From the NCBI RefSeq assembly GCF_000143535.2, contig NC_037317.1, positions 1,116,001 to 1,180,000 on the forward strand: DNA of 64,000 bases. The letters are read 5' to 3'. Below, piece after piece: positions 36,185-48,030 of the stretch. This DNA is from Botrytis cinerea B05.10. Lineage: Eukaryota; Ascomycota; Leotiomycetes; Helotiales; Sclerotiniaceae. The notes under the pieces are model-generated. The model saw only the letters and a list, made by a program, of their open reading frames with translations. It was not told the origin of the DNA and searched no databases. Made by a program: the position numbers and the translations under genes. Position 1 is the first letter of the stretch. Each line of letters opens with the position of its first letter.

Positions 36185-37252
36185 ATGTTTCGCAATTATC
36201 GCAGCAAGTTCATGGAGGAAAGTGAGAGATTGGCCGAATCCAAATCGGCAGCGGGGAAAGAATCTCTAGACGCTCCTAGAGATATCTCTAGAAAAACGGC
36301 AACAGCAAGTCGAAGATCCAGACGAATGCCCAGCATGGAGAAGATGGAGGTACCTGTTGATTTTCTTCGATCGCCAGAACCAGAATCGCGACGTGAACCA
36401 CGCACTCGACGTACATCACGAGAGCCCCTACGAGAACCACGACGAATTTCCAGCAGAGATCAGATGCAAGATTTCGGTATACTTCCTCCCAGATTAGAAA
36501 GACACAAATCGAGCCAAAGATCGAGACGAGCTCCAAGTATGGAGCGAATGCAAGTCTCGGTTCTTTCTTCTGATTCTCCAAGACGAGTCTTGAGACCCGT
36601 ACCAAGACCAGTGTATCCCATCGCTGCTTCTTCCAACCCGGTCAATCTATCTACCTCAAGCCCATCTAGTTCGATGAGAATGTCAGCCGATGATCTAGAA
36701 GGTAGCGAATACCTCGAACCAACATTGGCGGAAAGTACTTTTGCACGACAGAGTGTTTCTAGCACCGCTCCCAATCCTGATTATGGCACTGTAAGCGCGT
36801 CGTTGAAGCCGTGGAGAAATGCCGCGAAATATATGGAATGGGGAAACGTTGCACAATATATGGGCTTGAAAGGCGGACGCAGTGGAGCGGAGAACAAGAA
36901 GTCTGTAACGAAACAACCTCGTCCGAATCGTACACCCGGTTATACACCACAGCATTTCGAGAGTGATGGGTTCGCATTCCAACGTCCGTTGACAGCCACG
37001 GAACAAGAGTTGCGAGAGCGTATCGCAAGAGAGGCTAGGGAGAAGGAGGAGAGGGAGAGACGCGAGACCGAGGCTGAGGATGCCGTGATGGATACTATAC
37101 AGTTTGGACCATCAATTCCACCTTATATTCCGAAGTATCAATCTTCCTTTGTCAACCGCAAGGGATTCTCTTCTCCTAGTGGAAGTGGAAGATTCTCAGC
37201 TAGGGGAGAGAACTCGCGGAGAATGAACAAGGACGAAGAGAGTAATTTATAG
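36185..37252 (+). CDS. Arg-rich disordered hypothetical protein with duplicated SRR-PSME motif
   Basis: This is a 355-residue single-exon protein with no recognised family. The open frame extends upstream to 36050, but only through a GTG, so the first ATG at 36185 (MFRNYRSKFMEESERL) is chosen. A motif is repeated about 70 residues apart: SRRSRRMPSMEKMEV and QRSRRAPSMERMQV. The middle is basic and Ser-rich. The C-terminal third has a strongly charged helix (LRERIAREAREKEERERRE) and then an aromatic/proline segment (FGPSIPPYIPKYQSSFV) that looks like a binding peptide. The 3' end converges on LNP1 with only 199 bp between the stop codons. Function is unknown. Confidence 0.75.
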   Translation: MFRNYRSKFMEESERLAESKSAAGKESLDAPRDISRKTATASRRSRRMPSMEKMEVPVDFLRSPEPESRREPRTRRTSREPLREPRRISSRDQMQDFGILPPRLERHKSSQRSRRAPSMERMQVSVLSSDSPRRVLRPVPRPVYPIAASSNPVNLSTSSPSSSMRMSADDLEGSEYLEPTLAESTFARQSVSSTAPNPDYGTVSASLKPWRNAAKYMEWGNVAQYMGLKGGRSGAENKKSVTKQPRPNRTPGYTPQHFESDGFAFQRPLTATEQELRERIAREAREKEERERRETEAEDAVMDTIQFGPSIPPYIPKYQSSFVNRKGFSSPSGSGRFSARGENSRRMNKDEESNL

Positions 37253-37451
37253 TTTTGGGAAGAATTCAGCAAAGGTTACTGAATTATGGATTATCACAAC
37301 TCGATGATCATGGTACTAATTGGCTAAAAATAAAGTGATAATGAATTTTGGGACGGCAAATTGCCATCTGATGGATAAGGTACAAAAGGGAATCAAGGAT
37401 ATGATATGGCCTGTAGATAGCTCATAGTGAAATAAGATCAATTGCCACAAG

Positions 37452-38732
37452 TTAGACTTTTTTGCGGGTTGATTTGGGCCGTCCCCGTTTTGGTTTGACC
37501 TCGACCTTTTCTTCCTCCGACTCCTCTTCATTCTTGATATCATCGTGATCAATATCCTCACTCCCAGGTGTATCTTCAGGATCCTCTGTACTTCTATCTT
37601 CGAGCTCAGAATGGGTTTCTTCCTTTACGTTGGTATCCTGGATCTTTTCCTTCATTTCTTGTACGGCCTTTGCAGCTTCATCTTCCTCCCCATTCAAGGT
37701 CCGACAACCAAAGCATCTCCACTTCCCTAAATCTGCCAGGGATTTTGTACCAGGTGGTGCTTGACCATTGACAAGTCGACAGTTTTTGCATATCAACGCC
37801 ATGCGATTCTTTGGATGTGTCTCATCCTCGCCCAACAACAAATCTAATACTCGATCGTACCAGTGTCCTTCAGCGACAAACTCTCCACTCTGAGCATATT
37901 GACCTTGTGCATATTGAGATGGACCCGAAAATGCATTTGGTGCAAATTCAGCAGGGCCTGGCTCACTTCGAGGAGCAATAGGCGATGGAGATGGAGCGAT
38001 AAATGAAGGAGGGGTCCTGCTACCAAGTGGTTGAGGGGTAGAAGGTTGACTCGGAATTTGGTTAGGGCGGGGTATATTTGCTGTCGCAGGTGGGCCCATG
38101 CTTGTTCGTGGGGGTTGCGCATCTTTATTCTTTGGAGTCTTTTTCACAGATGCAGTTCTCTTCGGTGCAGGAGGTTTGGGTGGAGCGCCACCATATTTCT
38201 CTAGAAGCTCTTGTGTGGTGTTATATTTCGTGGCAGCCTTTAATTTGTCGATGGTTTTTGTTCTCTCAGCTTGTTGTTCCTCCAGACGACGCGCGATGGA
38301 TTCAACCCTGTATTCATAATATCTCGTAATGCCACTTCGAATGAGATAGATTCTAATGACTAAATCAGTATATGATCAAGATAATACGTTTCTTTGGTGG
38401 TACTAACATCAAGGGGCTTCCCGCAAGACCAGTGTACTCCAAGACTGTCAAATCCTTCCAGCCGATCACTAAAAGTGCTATGACGAACACCACCATGTAT
38501 GCAAAACTCGAATATAATGTCCATAATGCTTTCACACGTCTGCCACGAAGTCTCCGAGAATCTAGCTGTGACTGTGATTTCGAAATCTTCTCTGCCAACG
38601 CGGACAGTGTTTTTTCAAAGGAGGCAGGAGAATTATCCTCGCGCTACGAATAAGATTCAGGTTAGTGGACGGCCTAAACGGACAAGTTCAAGAGGAAACA
38701 TCGCATACCTTCCAGGGCCACAGTGAAACCAT
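37452..38732 (-). CDS. LNP1: Lunapark family ER junction protein
   Basis: This membrane protein stabilises three-way junctions of the tubular endoplasmic reticulum. It has 386 residues from exons 38732-38709 (only 24 nt), 38643-38408 and 38352-37452. The N-terminus MVSLWPWK is typical. A membrane hairpin follows (ALWTLYSSFAYMVVFVIALL, then PLIIYLIRSGI, which the second splice restores) with coiled segments on either side. After a Pro-rich linker comes the lunapark zinc ribbon with two CxxC pairs, CKNC and CFGC, 22 residues apart. The acidic tail ends in KPKRGRPKSTRKKV. The second intron uses donor GTTAGT and the later of two nearby AG acceptors; the alternative breaks the family sequence. Confidence 0.94.
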
Positions 38733-39796
38733 TTTAAAGTACGCTTTCGGAATTTGATGATCGTAATAGGAGTTGTGTGTCACCTCATATTGACGTTCAC
38801 ATCAATAGGCAGGGAAACGGTAGATGAAAGGAACGAGAGTGTTCTTGGTGGGAGGGGATAGATTTCCAAGGTAATAGCTTCGTCACTTTTGGCAGCTAAG
38901 CTAGCAAGCTGCTGACTCCTAGGACAAGGCAATTTCGGTGATTGGATGGACGGAAAGCTAATCAATCCAGTCAACCCAATTGCTACACGCACCCAGCAGG
39001 TATATATACATCCATACGATATATATAGTACTCCTTACCCTACTCGGGATCGCAACCTCAGGAACGCGAGAGGGGCTTCGAAGGGGTAAAGTGTCCACGG
39101 ATTTGGTTAAAGCTCCCTTCTACTGCTAGGGGGTATGGAGTCTGCCGAGCCCCGTCGGGCCGTGACACCCCTATAAAACATGCACTCGTGGGTAATTATT
39201 ACGGGCATTAGAAGCATTTCGAAGCATTCGACATGGCACCAAATTGCACCAAACTTACCCAAGGGCTCTAGAGAGTATTGCAAGCATTATCATTGCCTCT
39301 TTGAGCGGACGCACCAAGGACTCGTATTGAGGTACGTTTCTGGCCCATGTATCCATATATCCATATATCCATATATACCTGGGTGCCAACCTAGCTGTAC
39401 CTACTCTGTATGCAAAAAGCATCCAAGGTAGGGGTATAGATACGGGGTAAGAAGAGGTTCAGTCTTATTAGTCGTGAGCATTGTACGTGCTGTGCTGTAA
39501 GGCTATGAGGCGATGCGGCTATGAGGTTCTCGCTTTGTCCTTTACGACCATCATCTGTCTCTCATGTACCTAGGTAGTTTTAGAAGTTGACAAGTATTAT
39601 TATTGCCATTGTTAACATTATTATATCTTCACTTTCTGCTCAATTCTCATGCAATACCATTCCCTTCCAAGCGGCTGATTATGATCATTAATGCTTCACG
39701 AATTCACTTGTGTCCAAAGTCCTCTTATAACCTTACAATAATTTATTAATTGTCTAAAAAAGTAAAGACTCCCTCAACCCACCATATGTGGAAAGA
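38733..39796. other. Divergent promoter region, LNP1 / GRIP golgin
   Basis: This 1.06-kb spacer lies between two divergent genes. It contains a CCATATAT run (39354-39378). A TATAAAA at about 39172 precedes an ATG-started 83-codon frame at 39180 that shows no family signature. Confidence 0.6.
39354..39378. repeat. CCATATAT short tandem repeat
   Basis: Three imperfect copies of CCATATAT lie between LNP1 and the golgin gene. Confidence 0.75.
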
Positions 39797-42700
39797 ATGT
39801 TCCAGGTAAGTTCACTCTTTAAATATGGACCGCAACCTTGCAGATAAATTAGCTGACGAATTCAAAAGAGACTTAAAGCTCAAATAGATACTCGTATCGA
39901 AGAAGAAAAGGCACGATTGAGCGCAACCAATCCCAATCTTCAAAGATCTGCCTCTACATCCTCAACCTCGAGACGATCCGCCAACGAATCCCCTTCAAGA
40001 AAGCCACGAAAGCCAAGGCCAAAGGACGATAATGAGATAGGTGGCAGAGACCCAGATCCGGCAGAGTTTGAATCTACTTTTGTAATTGAAGACGATTCTG
40101 AACCCTCAACTCGAATTGGGACTATGGCGGGAGATGCGAATAAGCAGTCGGGCGGCAGTTCTCCTGCTACCAATGGCAGCGAAAAGACTACAAATGCCAC
40201 TCCAAGAGCCTCTGCTGAGCTTTCATCAATAGAAGTTGAAAGAAAGCTGCGAAAGCTGGAAAAGATTGAGGGTCAATATAAGAGTGTGTTTCATTCATAT
40301 GGTTTCAGTCTACGATTATTAATGCCATATCATAGTTCTCCTCGATTCTTATCGAACTGCACATGCGCGTAATAAGTTTATTGAACCTTTCGAAAAAATC
40401 CTCAAAGAGTATACACCTATCGGCTCCATTCAAGAACCTGATTTGTTGGCTGGATATCTCAATGCACAGAAAGAAGAAGGCAGGTTGGTGAAGGAGGAAC
40501 TTGCGCGTGTAACTGCAGATTGCAATGTTCATAAAAAGAAGTACCTGGAGTCTGGAGAGCAAAATGCTAGTCTTCAGGAAGAACTCACATCGCTTCGAAA
40601 CGCTTCTACTATTGGCGGCGAAAGTTCCGCTACGGATCCCACGGAAACCCCAGGGAAGAATGCCAAAGAAGTTTCGTCGCACGACGATGAACTGCCAAAA
40701 TTACAATCGGAGATCAAAGCTAAGGCAGCAGAGATCGACGACTTAAAATCAAAATTATCTTCATCAGAAAAGGACCTTTCCGCTGCTAGAGAATTGGCTT
40801 CAGGGCTAACGAAAGATCTGGAAAAAGTAAAGCTCGAGTTGAATAATTCTATCAAAGAGGTCAAGGAGGCTGCCGGACTTGCCCAATCCCGCCAAGAACA
40901 ATTAGATGTCAAGGAGGGAGAGATTAAAAAACTTAGTGATAAGGTACAAGCAACCGAGAACCAGCTCGCCGAAGCCAAGAAGTCCTCGGAAGCTGAACAG
41001 AAAGAGCATTCGGAGAGTCTAGACAAATTGCAAAGCGCTGAAAAACAGCTCGCCGAAGCTAAGAAGGCGTTGGAAACTCAGAAGGGAGAGCAATCAGAAA
41101 CAATGAGTAAATTGATATCTGCGGAAACAGAAAAAGCCAAACTTGAGGAGACCTTGGAAAAACAAAAGAAGCTGAGCTCGGATAGTTATTCAGTTCTCCA
41201 ATCGAAACTCAAAGATCAAACTTCCAAGGCAGAGAAAACCCTCAAGTCCGAGTCGGATGCCCGTAAAGATGCCGAAAATCAAATTAAGCTCCTCAACAAT
41301 CAGATCAACCAACTCAATGAATCCAAGAAGAAAGAGTTAAAGTCTCAATCTGATATTCGAAAAGAAGCTGAACAACAGAAGAAGGATCTCGATGCACAAA
41401 TTGAAGAGCTTACCAAATCAAGGGATCTCAAAACTAAGCGCGTGGAAGAGCTTGAGAATGAGATTGAAGTAATGAAATCCAACGAGGAAGCACCCCCAGC
41501 AAATGAAGAGGTTCCTTCACCCGAGCCAGTCACAGCCTCGACACCAGCACCTTCTGCATCCAGTAGGAAGAAGGCCAAGAAGAAGGCGAAGAAACCTGCT
41601 ACTACCTCTGCTAATCAAGAACCTGCCTCTGTCTCTGCAAAGGTACCTGATGTTGATGCTACTATCTTGCAAGCTGAAATCAACAAACTCCAAACTGAGA
41701 TTGCTGACAAGGACAAGCAAATAGAGAAATTACAAGTCAAGCGCAAGACAGAGGATGATCTCAGGGAGGAGATTGAAGATCTTCAGGATAATTTACTTCT
41801 CATTGGTCAAGAATGTGTAGTCGCTAAGGACAGAATCAAGGAACTTCAGACAGAGAAATCTGATCTTGAAGAGAAGGCCAACAAGTTAGAGGCTGAGATA
41901 CAGAGTCAAGAAAATGGAAAGACAGCTTCAGACGAAATGGAAAAAGAGAAAACTGCTCTAAAAGAGCAGCTTGCCATAGTAGAGTCTAAGCTACAAGTCC
42001 AGGCCGATTCCAACGTTGCGGCTGAAGAAAAACTGACTAAGTTGGAAGAAGAGAAGACTGCCCTTGAAGAAAAGGTTGGGAGGTTAGAATCTGAAATCGA
42101 AACTCACAAGACGGCTTCAGCCAACCTAAATTCTGAAATTGAAAGTCACAAAGACGCCTCGGGCAAACTACAAGAAGAAAAGATTGCTTTCGAAGAAAAG
42201 GTTGGCAGCTTGGGATCCGAAGTTGAAAGCCACAAAAAGACTTTGGTCAAGTTAGAGGAAGACCTCAAGAAGAAAACATCCGAGTGTGAAGAATTAGAGT
42301 CAAAGTTCAGCACGATGAAAAAGGATCTTGGTGCCTCCGAGCAATTGGCCACATCACGTTATAAGGAGATTACGGATTTGAAACAAATCCTAGAAAGTGC
42401 TCAACCCGAAATGAAGACTTTGCGCGCCGAGAATGCAACATTGAAGAGTACCAAGGACGAGTTGAACACCCGTACTTCTGAACTGAGAAGGCTAGAAGCA
42501 CTCGAGAAGGATTTGAAGGGTGAAGTTACTAGCTTCAAGAAGCAGATATCCGAGAAAGACGATGAGATCCGATCTTTGAATGAGAAGGTTGTTCAAGAGA
42601 CGAATGGCCGACTTCGAGCCGAGAATGAAGTTTCCACCGCACGTCGTGATCTACGAATGTCCGAGGCTGCAAAGGTTCAGTTGGCAGCTTCAGGTGAAAA

Positions 42701-43786
42701 AGCTAGGGGGGAACTATCCAAAGTCCAAGAAGAAACCGGAAAGTTACGCACTCGTGTTCAAGATCTCGAAGGACAGGTTTCAAAACTATCCACTGAGAAT
42801 AAAGAGCTTCGCGAGGTGGTCGAAATAAGAGGTTCTGAATATAAGAACGTGCAAGGAATGCTTGATAGCTTGAAAAGTCAAGAAGCAGAGCTGATTGCAC
42901 AGTTGAAGCAGAAAAGAGAAGAAGCAGAGAGTCTCGAAGAAGAGCTCGGTGACGCCCAAAGAAATCTAAATGACCGAGTTCGAGAGTGTGAGACTATTCG
43001 TAGACTCATGGCCGTTGAGAAAGAGGAGAAGGGAAAAGCTGAAGCCAGGGTTCGGGAAATGAGAGAAGAACGCGATCGAGCAGAAGATGAAGCCAGCACC
43101 AATGCTCGTCGCAGATCTCGAGAAGTAGATGAACTCAAGACCAAGATCAGAGATTACGAGCGAGATATTAAGCGAGCAACTGATGACCGAGATGAATTTG
43201 AGCAATCACAAAAGGAGCTCAAGAGACGCCGTGATGAATTTGAAAGTTTAGCCGAGAAGTCATCCCAGGAAGCTGAGGAGACACGCTTGGCAATGAGCGA
43301 ACTCCAGAATACTTTGAACAGTACCGAAAAACAACTACGTGCGGCCGAGAAACAGAAGGCGGATACCGGAAAGCTTCTCGAGGACGCAAACCAACGATAT
43401 GAGAAACTTCAAAAAGAAGTCAAGTTATTACAGATGAAAACATCCAGATTAAATGACGGCTCTTCGAGAACAAGTATTGAGTCTGGAAGATCCAAGAGTC
43501 CGGCCAATGGCAGGAAAGATGCTGGCGCCACACAGACAGACGTCAAATATACAAAGGCGGTTTTGTTAAAGTTTTTAATGGAAAAGAATAAAAAGATACA
43601 GACGGATTTGATCACGACGATTCTGGCATCATTGTTACAATTGGAAAAGTATGTTTAACCCCTACTACCTCTTTTACTTTCTAGTAATGAATTCTTTATT
43701 TGGAGTTTAGAGGATTATTTACTAATTTATTGAACTGTAGAAAGGATCAGGAAGATTGGATTGCGGCGATTGCGACTTGGAGGTGA
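39797..43786 (+). CDS. IMH1: GRIP-type golgin, long coiled coil (IMH1-like)
   Basis: This is a Golgi tethering protein of 1260 residues. Exons are 39797-39805 (9 nt, coding MFQ), 39869-40283, 40336-43648 and 43741-43786. After the conserved start MFQRLKAQIDTRIEEEKARL and a disordered Ser-rich part, about 1000 residues are heptad-rich coiled coil (Glu/Lys/Leu, with repeats around EEKTALEEKVGRLESEIE). The C-terminus KYTKAVLLKFLMEKNKKIQT with a following Leu-rich helix matches a GRIP/GRIP-like domain, which binds Arl-family GTPases at the trans-Golgi. A KKAKKKAKK basic patch interrupts the coil near residue 520. The stop TGA overlaps a good splice donor (GGTGAGTT), so a further short exon cannot be excluded. 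Confidence 0.88.
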
Positions 43787-44263
43787 GTTGGTTTGATTTG
43801 ATGGGTTGGTAGGTTGGCGCTGGAATGGAGGTAGAAGGAAGCACTGGTGAAGTTATGATTTCGGTATGACTTTGAGGAAGTGGTATTTTTTAAATGAAGA
43901 TTTGTATATTAGAGGGAGGTTTGGGGAAGTAGGGTTGGAATTGTGTGGTAGAGTTGGTTATTGGGTGTTGAGAATAGCAGGGGGGAGGGAGTATTCTTTT
44001 GGGGGGATGAGGAGATGAGATGAGATGAATTTCCAGAACGGGAGTTTCTTGGATGATTATGAGGATAGAAAGAAGGGGAGAAAGGAAGAGAGAGAGAGAG
44101 AGAGAGAGAAATCAACGTTGTATATCATTGTGTTGGTGTAGTACCCTAGTATTCAGAGTATTTCTATGGTCGCTACACGCATACATACATACATATTATA
44201 CAAATTACACAAATACACATCCCTTCCCACTAATAATAAATACTAAACGCTCAACCAACCCCC
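43787..44263. other. Convergent intergenic region
   Basis: This is the 3' flank shared by the golgin and the FAD monooxygenase. It includes a GA dinucleotide run at about 44088-44109. No gene is seen. Confidence 0.6.
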
Positions 44264-45487
44264 CTATTCCACATTCCTCCACTCCTCTCTCGCCTTAAAC
44301 CCAAACATCTTAACCGCCGCCTCTAAACTCCTCTCAATCGTCGCGCTCCCATATTCCCTCATCTCCTCTTCATACATTTCGATACCATCTTTCGCGCCCC
44401 TTTCCTCAAGTAACCGCACGAGGTTTCCCGCATCGCGCAGCGCAGTTACGCAACCGGATGCGCCGGTGGGAGGCATGGCGTGGGCAGCGTCGCCGAGGAG
44501 CGTGATGGTGGGGGTGCTGGGCCAGGAGGGGAGGGGAGAGGGGTGCGTGGAAATGGGGAGGAGAGAGGTGAGGGTGGGGGTTTGCTGGTGGAAGAGTGGG
44601 TGCAGGGTGGGGTGGAAGTGGGTGGTTAGGGAGAGGGAGAGGGTGTGGGGGGAGGAAGTGGAGAGGGCGAGGGGGGCGAGATCGATTTCTTGGGTTGTGG
44701 TTACCCAGTATATGTATGGGGTTGAGAGGGTGACGGGATCGGGATGGGGATGGGGATCGGAGGAGGAGGTGGTGGTGGTGGGAGGGTTGAATGTGATGGG
44801 TTCGAGGAGGGTGATGGATGGGATTGGACCGTCGGGATCGCGGATTATAGACATGCCTTTGAGCATTGCGGATGGGAATGTAGCTGTGAGGTCGGGGGAG
44901 AGAGGAGTTTTGCCATAGATGATACGACCACCTGTGTCGAGGGGAACGTGGGATGGAAGGAATTGTTTCCGAACGCGGGAGTGGACGCCATCGGCGCCGA
45001 CGAGGAGAGTACCGGTTGCAGAGGTGTGGTCTGAGAAGGTGATGGTGATGGAGTCAATACTATTTGTAGTATAGTGAGAAAATTCCTTTCCGAACGAAAC
45101 GTGATTTTGCAATCCGGTCAAGAGGACATCGCGCAAGACGCGACGGTCAACCGTGCGAGCATTTCGGAACATGGGAGGGGGTCCCTTGCCCTGTTGTTGG
45201 GGTTGAGGAGGGAGGATCTCGCCCGTCTGAGGATCGGCTTGGGCGCCGGGCCCGAGACGCGTTTCGGCGCATGTGTCTTCGAATAGCTGGTAGATGTCAC
45301 GGGGTAGACATTGCTGTAGAGCATCAGTGCCTTCGGAGTGGATCCGGATTCGATAGCCTTGCAATCTGTAATCTGATGCGTGGTCTCGCTCGTAGACGTG
45401 GAAATCTATGCCGGCTTTTTTGAGGCCTTGAGCTAGACAGAGACCGCCGAGGCCTGCTCCTGCTATCAGGACTTTGGGTTGTGACAT
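44264..45487 (-). CDS. FAD-dependent aromatic-type monooxygenase
   Basis: This is a 407-residue single-exon flavoprotein hydroxylase of the salicylate-hydroxylase-like family, which uses NAD(P)H and O2 to oxidise small aromatic or polyketide-like substrates. The FAD-binding GxGxxG is at residues 10-15 (GAGLGG), with the ribose-binding acidic residue in VYERD. The DG motif appears as LLVGADGVHSRVR, and the second FAD motif GDAAHAMPP is near residue 334. A low-complexity Thr/Ser/His/Pro insertion (about 255-275) interrupts the substrate domain. The start MSQPK is chosen; MHPDSRM six codons upstream is an alternative, and the frame extends further only to a GTG. No biosynthetic partners lie nearby, so the substrate is unknown. 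Confidence 0.9.
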   Translation of the reverse strand: MSQPKVLIAGAGLGGLCLAQGLKKAGIDFHVYERDHASDYRLQGYRIRIHSEGTDALQQCLPRDIYQLFEDTCAETRLGPGAQADPQTGEILPPQPQQQGKGPPPMFRNARTVDRRVLRDVLLTGLQNHVSFGKEFSHYTTNSIDSITITFSDHTSATGTLLVGADGVHSRVRKQFLPSHVPLDTGGRIIYGKTPLSPDLTATFPSAMLKGMSIIRDPDGPIPSITLLEPITFNPPTTTTSSSDPHPHPDPVTLSTPYIYWVTTTQEIDLAPLALSTSSPHTLSLSLTTHFHPTLHPLFHQQTPTLTSLLPISTHPSPLPSWPSTPTITLLGDAAHAMPPTGASGCVTALRDAGNLVRLLEERGAKDGIEMYEEEMREYGSATIERSLEAAVKMFGFKAREEWRNVE

Positions 45488-46050
45488 TCTGGAGTCGGGA
45501 TGCATATGCTTGACGAAAGAGGTGTTTGTGATGGAGGTTAATGTATTGTCAATTTTAGCACTGCAAATCACAATGATGAGGAAACCGACAGCAATCACTC
45601 AAAGTTTGAATGAGATGATGATAGATTTAAGAAGTAGAAGAAGCTGGCATTGACAGTATTTGTACTCTTCCTACGTTCCAACATCAAGGCAGAATTGCTC
45701 CTCGGATAGACATCTCTGTTGCCTGCTGCACATTTGCTGAATCCGTATTGGAACGATAACAAATCGGTGCCGTCGACATAGAGTCGGTCCCGTTTTAATC
45801 CACGGAACCGATCTAGCTAGCTTGTGCACGTAGAAGGACTTGCAGGGACAATGACACCGAGATGAAGCGAGCTTGGATCAGATAGTGCTTGAGGACTTCA
45901 AGAAGCAAGATATCGGTATCTTATGTCCGGCCGAGAAATAACCGTGGATATAAGCTGCTCGGGTCTATGATTGGGTTCTGATACTTGTTGCCCAAACAGA
46001 GCTGGATATAAATTTCTCATATTCAACTGACCTCCTGACTTACGGGAGAG

Positions 46051-46079
46051 GTTCGAATCGTTCGAATCGTTCGAATCGT
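46051..46079. repeat. GTTCGAATC 9-bp tandem repeat
   Basis: Three perfect copies of the palindrome-containing unit (TTCGAA core). It resembles repeated tRNA T-loops, but no tRNA folds around it. Confidence 0.85.
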
Positions 46080-46594
46080 CTTTTGGTCATGAGTGACTTT
46101 CAAATGCAAGATGGCCCTTGTCAGTGCGTGCTGGAATCGATTTGGATGATTCTGATTTCGAATGGCCACACTCATGGGATTTCTAACCGCCTAAAACATG
46201 TCTAAAAATCAATCACCAAACAGGCCCAAAACCCCCCCGGATATCCTCATTGGGAAGAAATGACATCGGGATTGTGAAATTTTTCACGTCACGTCACGCC
46301 TAGCTATAGATGGTAGAAAGTCGGTCGTGTACTTTCGTTCCTAACATCTTGCCAAATAATGCGATGCGATGCGATGCGGCAAAAGCTGTAGTCCACGCTT
46401 TTCCGCACGTTTTCGCATTCCGAACTGGACGTGGAAGAGGTGGTTGTTTTTGTGGCCATGCATTTGTTTACTTATTTGCTTTTTCGACATTTTCTCAGCA
46501 CGGGGCTGGGTATGTCTTGGATTGCCCCTCCTCGGATGTGAGATATGAGGGGCAAGGCTTTGGATTCAGGATTCATCATCGAAAGGTGTGATGC

Positions 46595-46618
46595 TTTTTT
46601 TTTTTTTTTTTTTTTTTT
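46595..46618 (+). repeat. Poly-T tract
   Basis: A run of 24 T lies in noncoding sequence. Its length may be assembly-sensitive. Confidence 0.9.
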
Positions 46619-47988
46619 GCTTTTGGTTATGATATGGTGGTTTATTCGAGAGATGCACATGTCAAATAATTGAAGGATCGGGAAGGATTGAGAAGGAGTC
46701 CGGAATCGGTGAGGTTCCTGGTGTGGCTTGGAAATTGATGGGCATTGGAACAAGGATACGATGCAGTGACAGCATCGATGGCGGTTTTCCTTTGTGAGGA
46801 TGGATGCTTCGATGTGGTGTGTAGCTGCAATGGATGCTGATATATATCATAAGTCTTCACGTGAAAGGGTCCAGAGGAGATGGAGCGATGCGATGAATTA
46901 TTTTGATCGACTTGGATTCTACAATATTGGACATTGGACGAACGATGAGTGGGTGTTGAGTGTAGAGCGTAGATAGAGTGTACGGAGTAGGTGTGAGGGG
47001 TACGTTCTCGCTAGTACTAATGGAAGTGTAGTGTAAAAGTATAGGATTCACATTTGCAGTATCTTGTACTTGGATCTTCGTATTTACATATTGAAACTCG
47101 AGATGAAAAGAATTAGATAAGTTATTGGCGTCTTTATCTTTATTTGAAAGGCCGCGTACATGGTAGGTAGACGAGGATTATGATTACTATCCAGACATGA
47201 AGAAGATTATCATCTAGACCGTGCTAGCAGTGTGAGGAGAGTAGTAAGTAGCACGAGGTAGATCAACATCTAAAATTGATAATTCATTTGTTACCCCTCC
47301 TTCCCTCGTTGCCTCTCCCCTCCAAGATGGCGCTCCCGAGACCCCTTTACCATACCGGATGAATGAGTGGGTGGATGAACTCAACTCAATGATATCAGAA
47401 TCAGAATTGACCTAAAACGCTCCGTTCGTGCTATTCAATCTAGATCCCATTTTAGTTTGAATCTAGACAACTTTACAGGTTTTAGACAATCTAGGACAGT
47501 ATAGTAACCTTCATGCTCTGTTCTCATTGTGAGCTTTTCCTTTTATCTCTCGCGCATCATCACATCATGCTTCTTCTTCTCTCTCTCCTTCCATTCAGCC
47601 TCCTTCTCACTGCCTCGTAATTCTCTGTGCCTCTTCAGCTTGACCCATTCAATTGATTTGCATTTCTCCATAATTTGACACACCGAAATATTGATGTATA
47701 CGGTCAGGATAACTATATGATTGCTTAATTCTTGTTTCTCTACTTGGCCATGTTATGTTTCAATTCTTTCCTACCATTTCATATCGCTCCCCTCACTTGC
47801 CCATCTCGTCCAATCCTTATTATACGTGACTATTCCTCACGGTACGATTGATGTATGCATATAGATGTGTACATTTAAACCCCAGATAAAATACCTAGAT
47901 GGTGTTGCATTCTTGTTTGGCCGTTGCAAATTCCCACTCACTCCCCACTCACTCCCCACTACTCTCTCTCGTTGCATTCGATCCAATA

Positions 47989-48030
47989 GGAGGTGTAGGA
48001 GGTATAGGAGGTACAGGAGGTATAGGAGAT
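47989..48030. repeat. GGAGGTATA 9-bp tandem repeat
   Basis: Four to five slightly varying copies of GGAGGTRYA lie upstream of the kinase gene. Confidence 0.8.

Noticed and set aside
46051..46079. tRNA T-loop-like GGTTCGAATC
   Set aside because: It is a 9-bp tandem repeat. No acceptor, D or anticodon stem can be formed around it.
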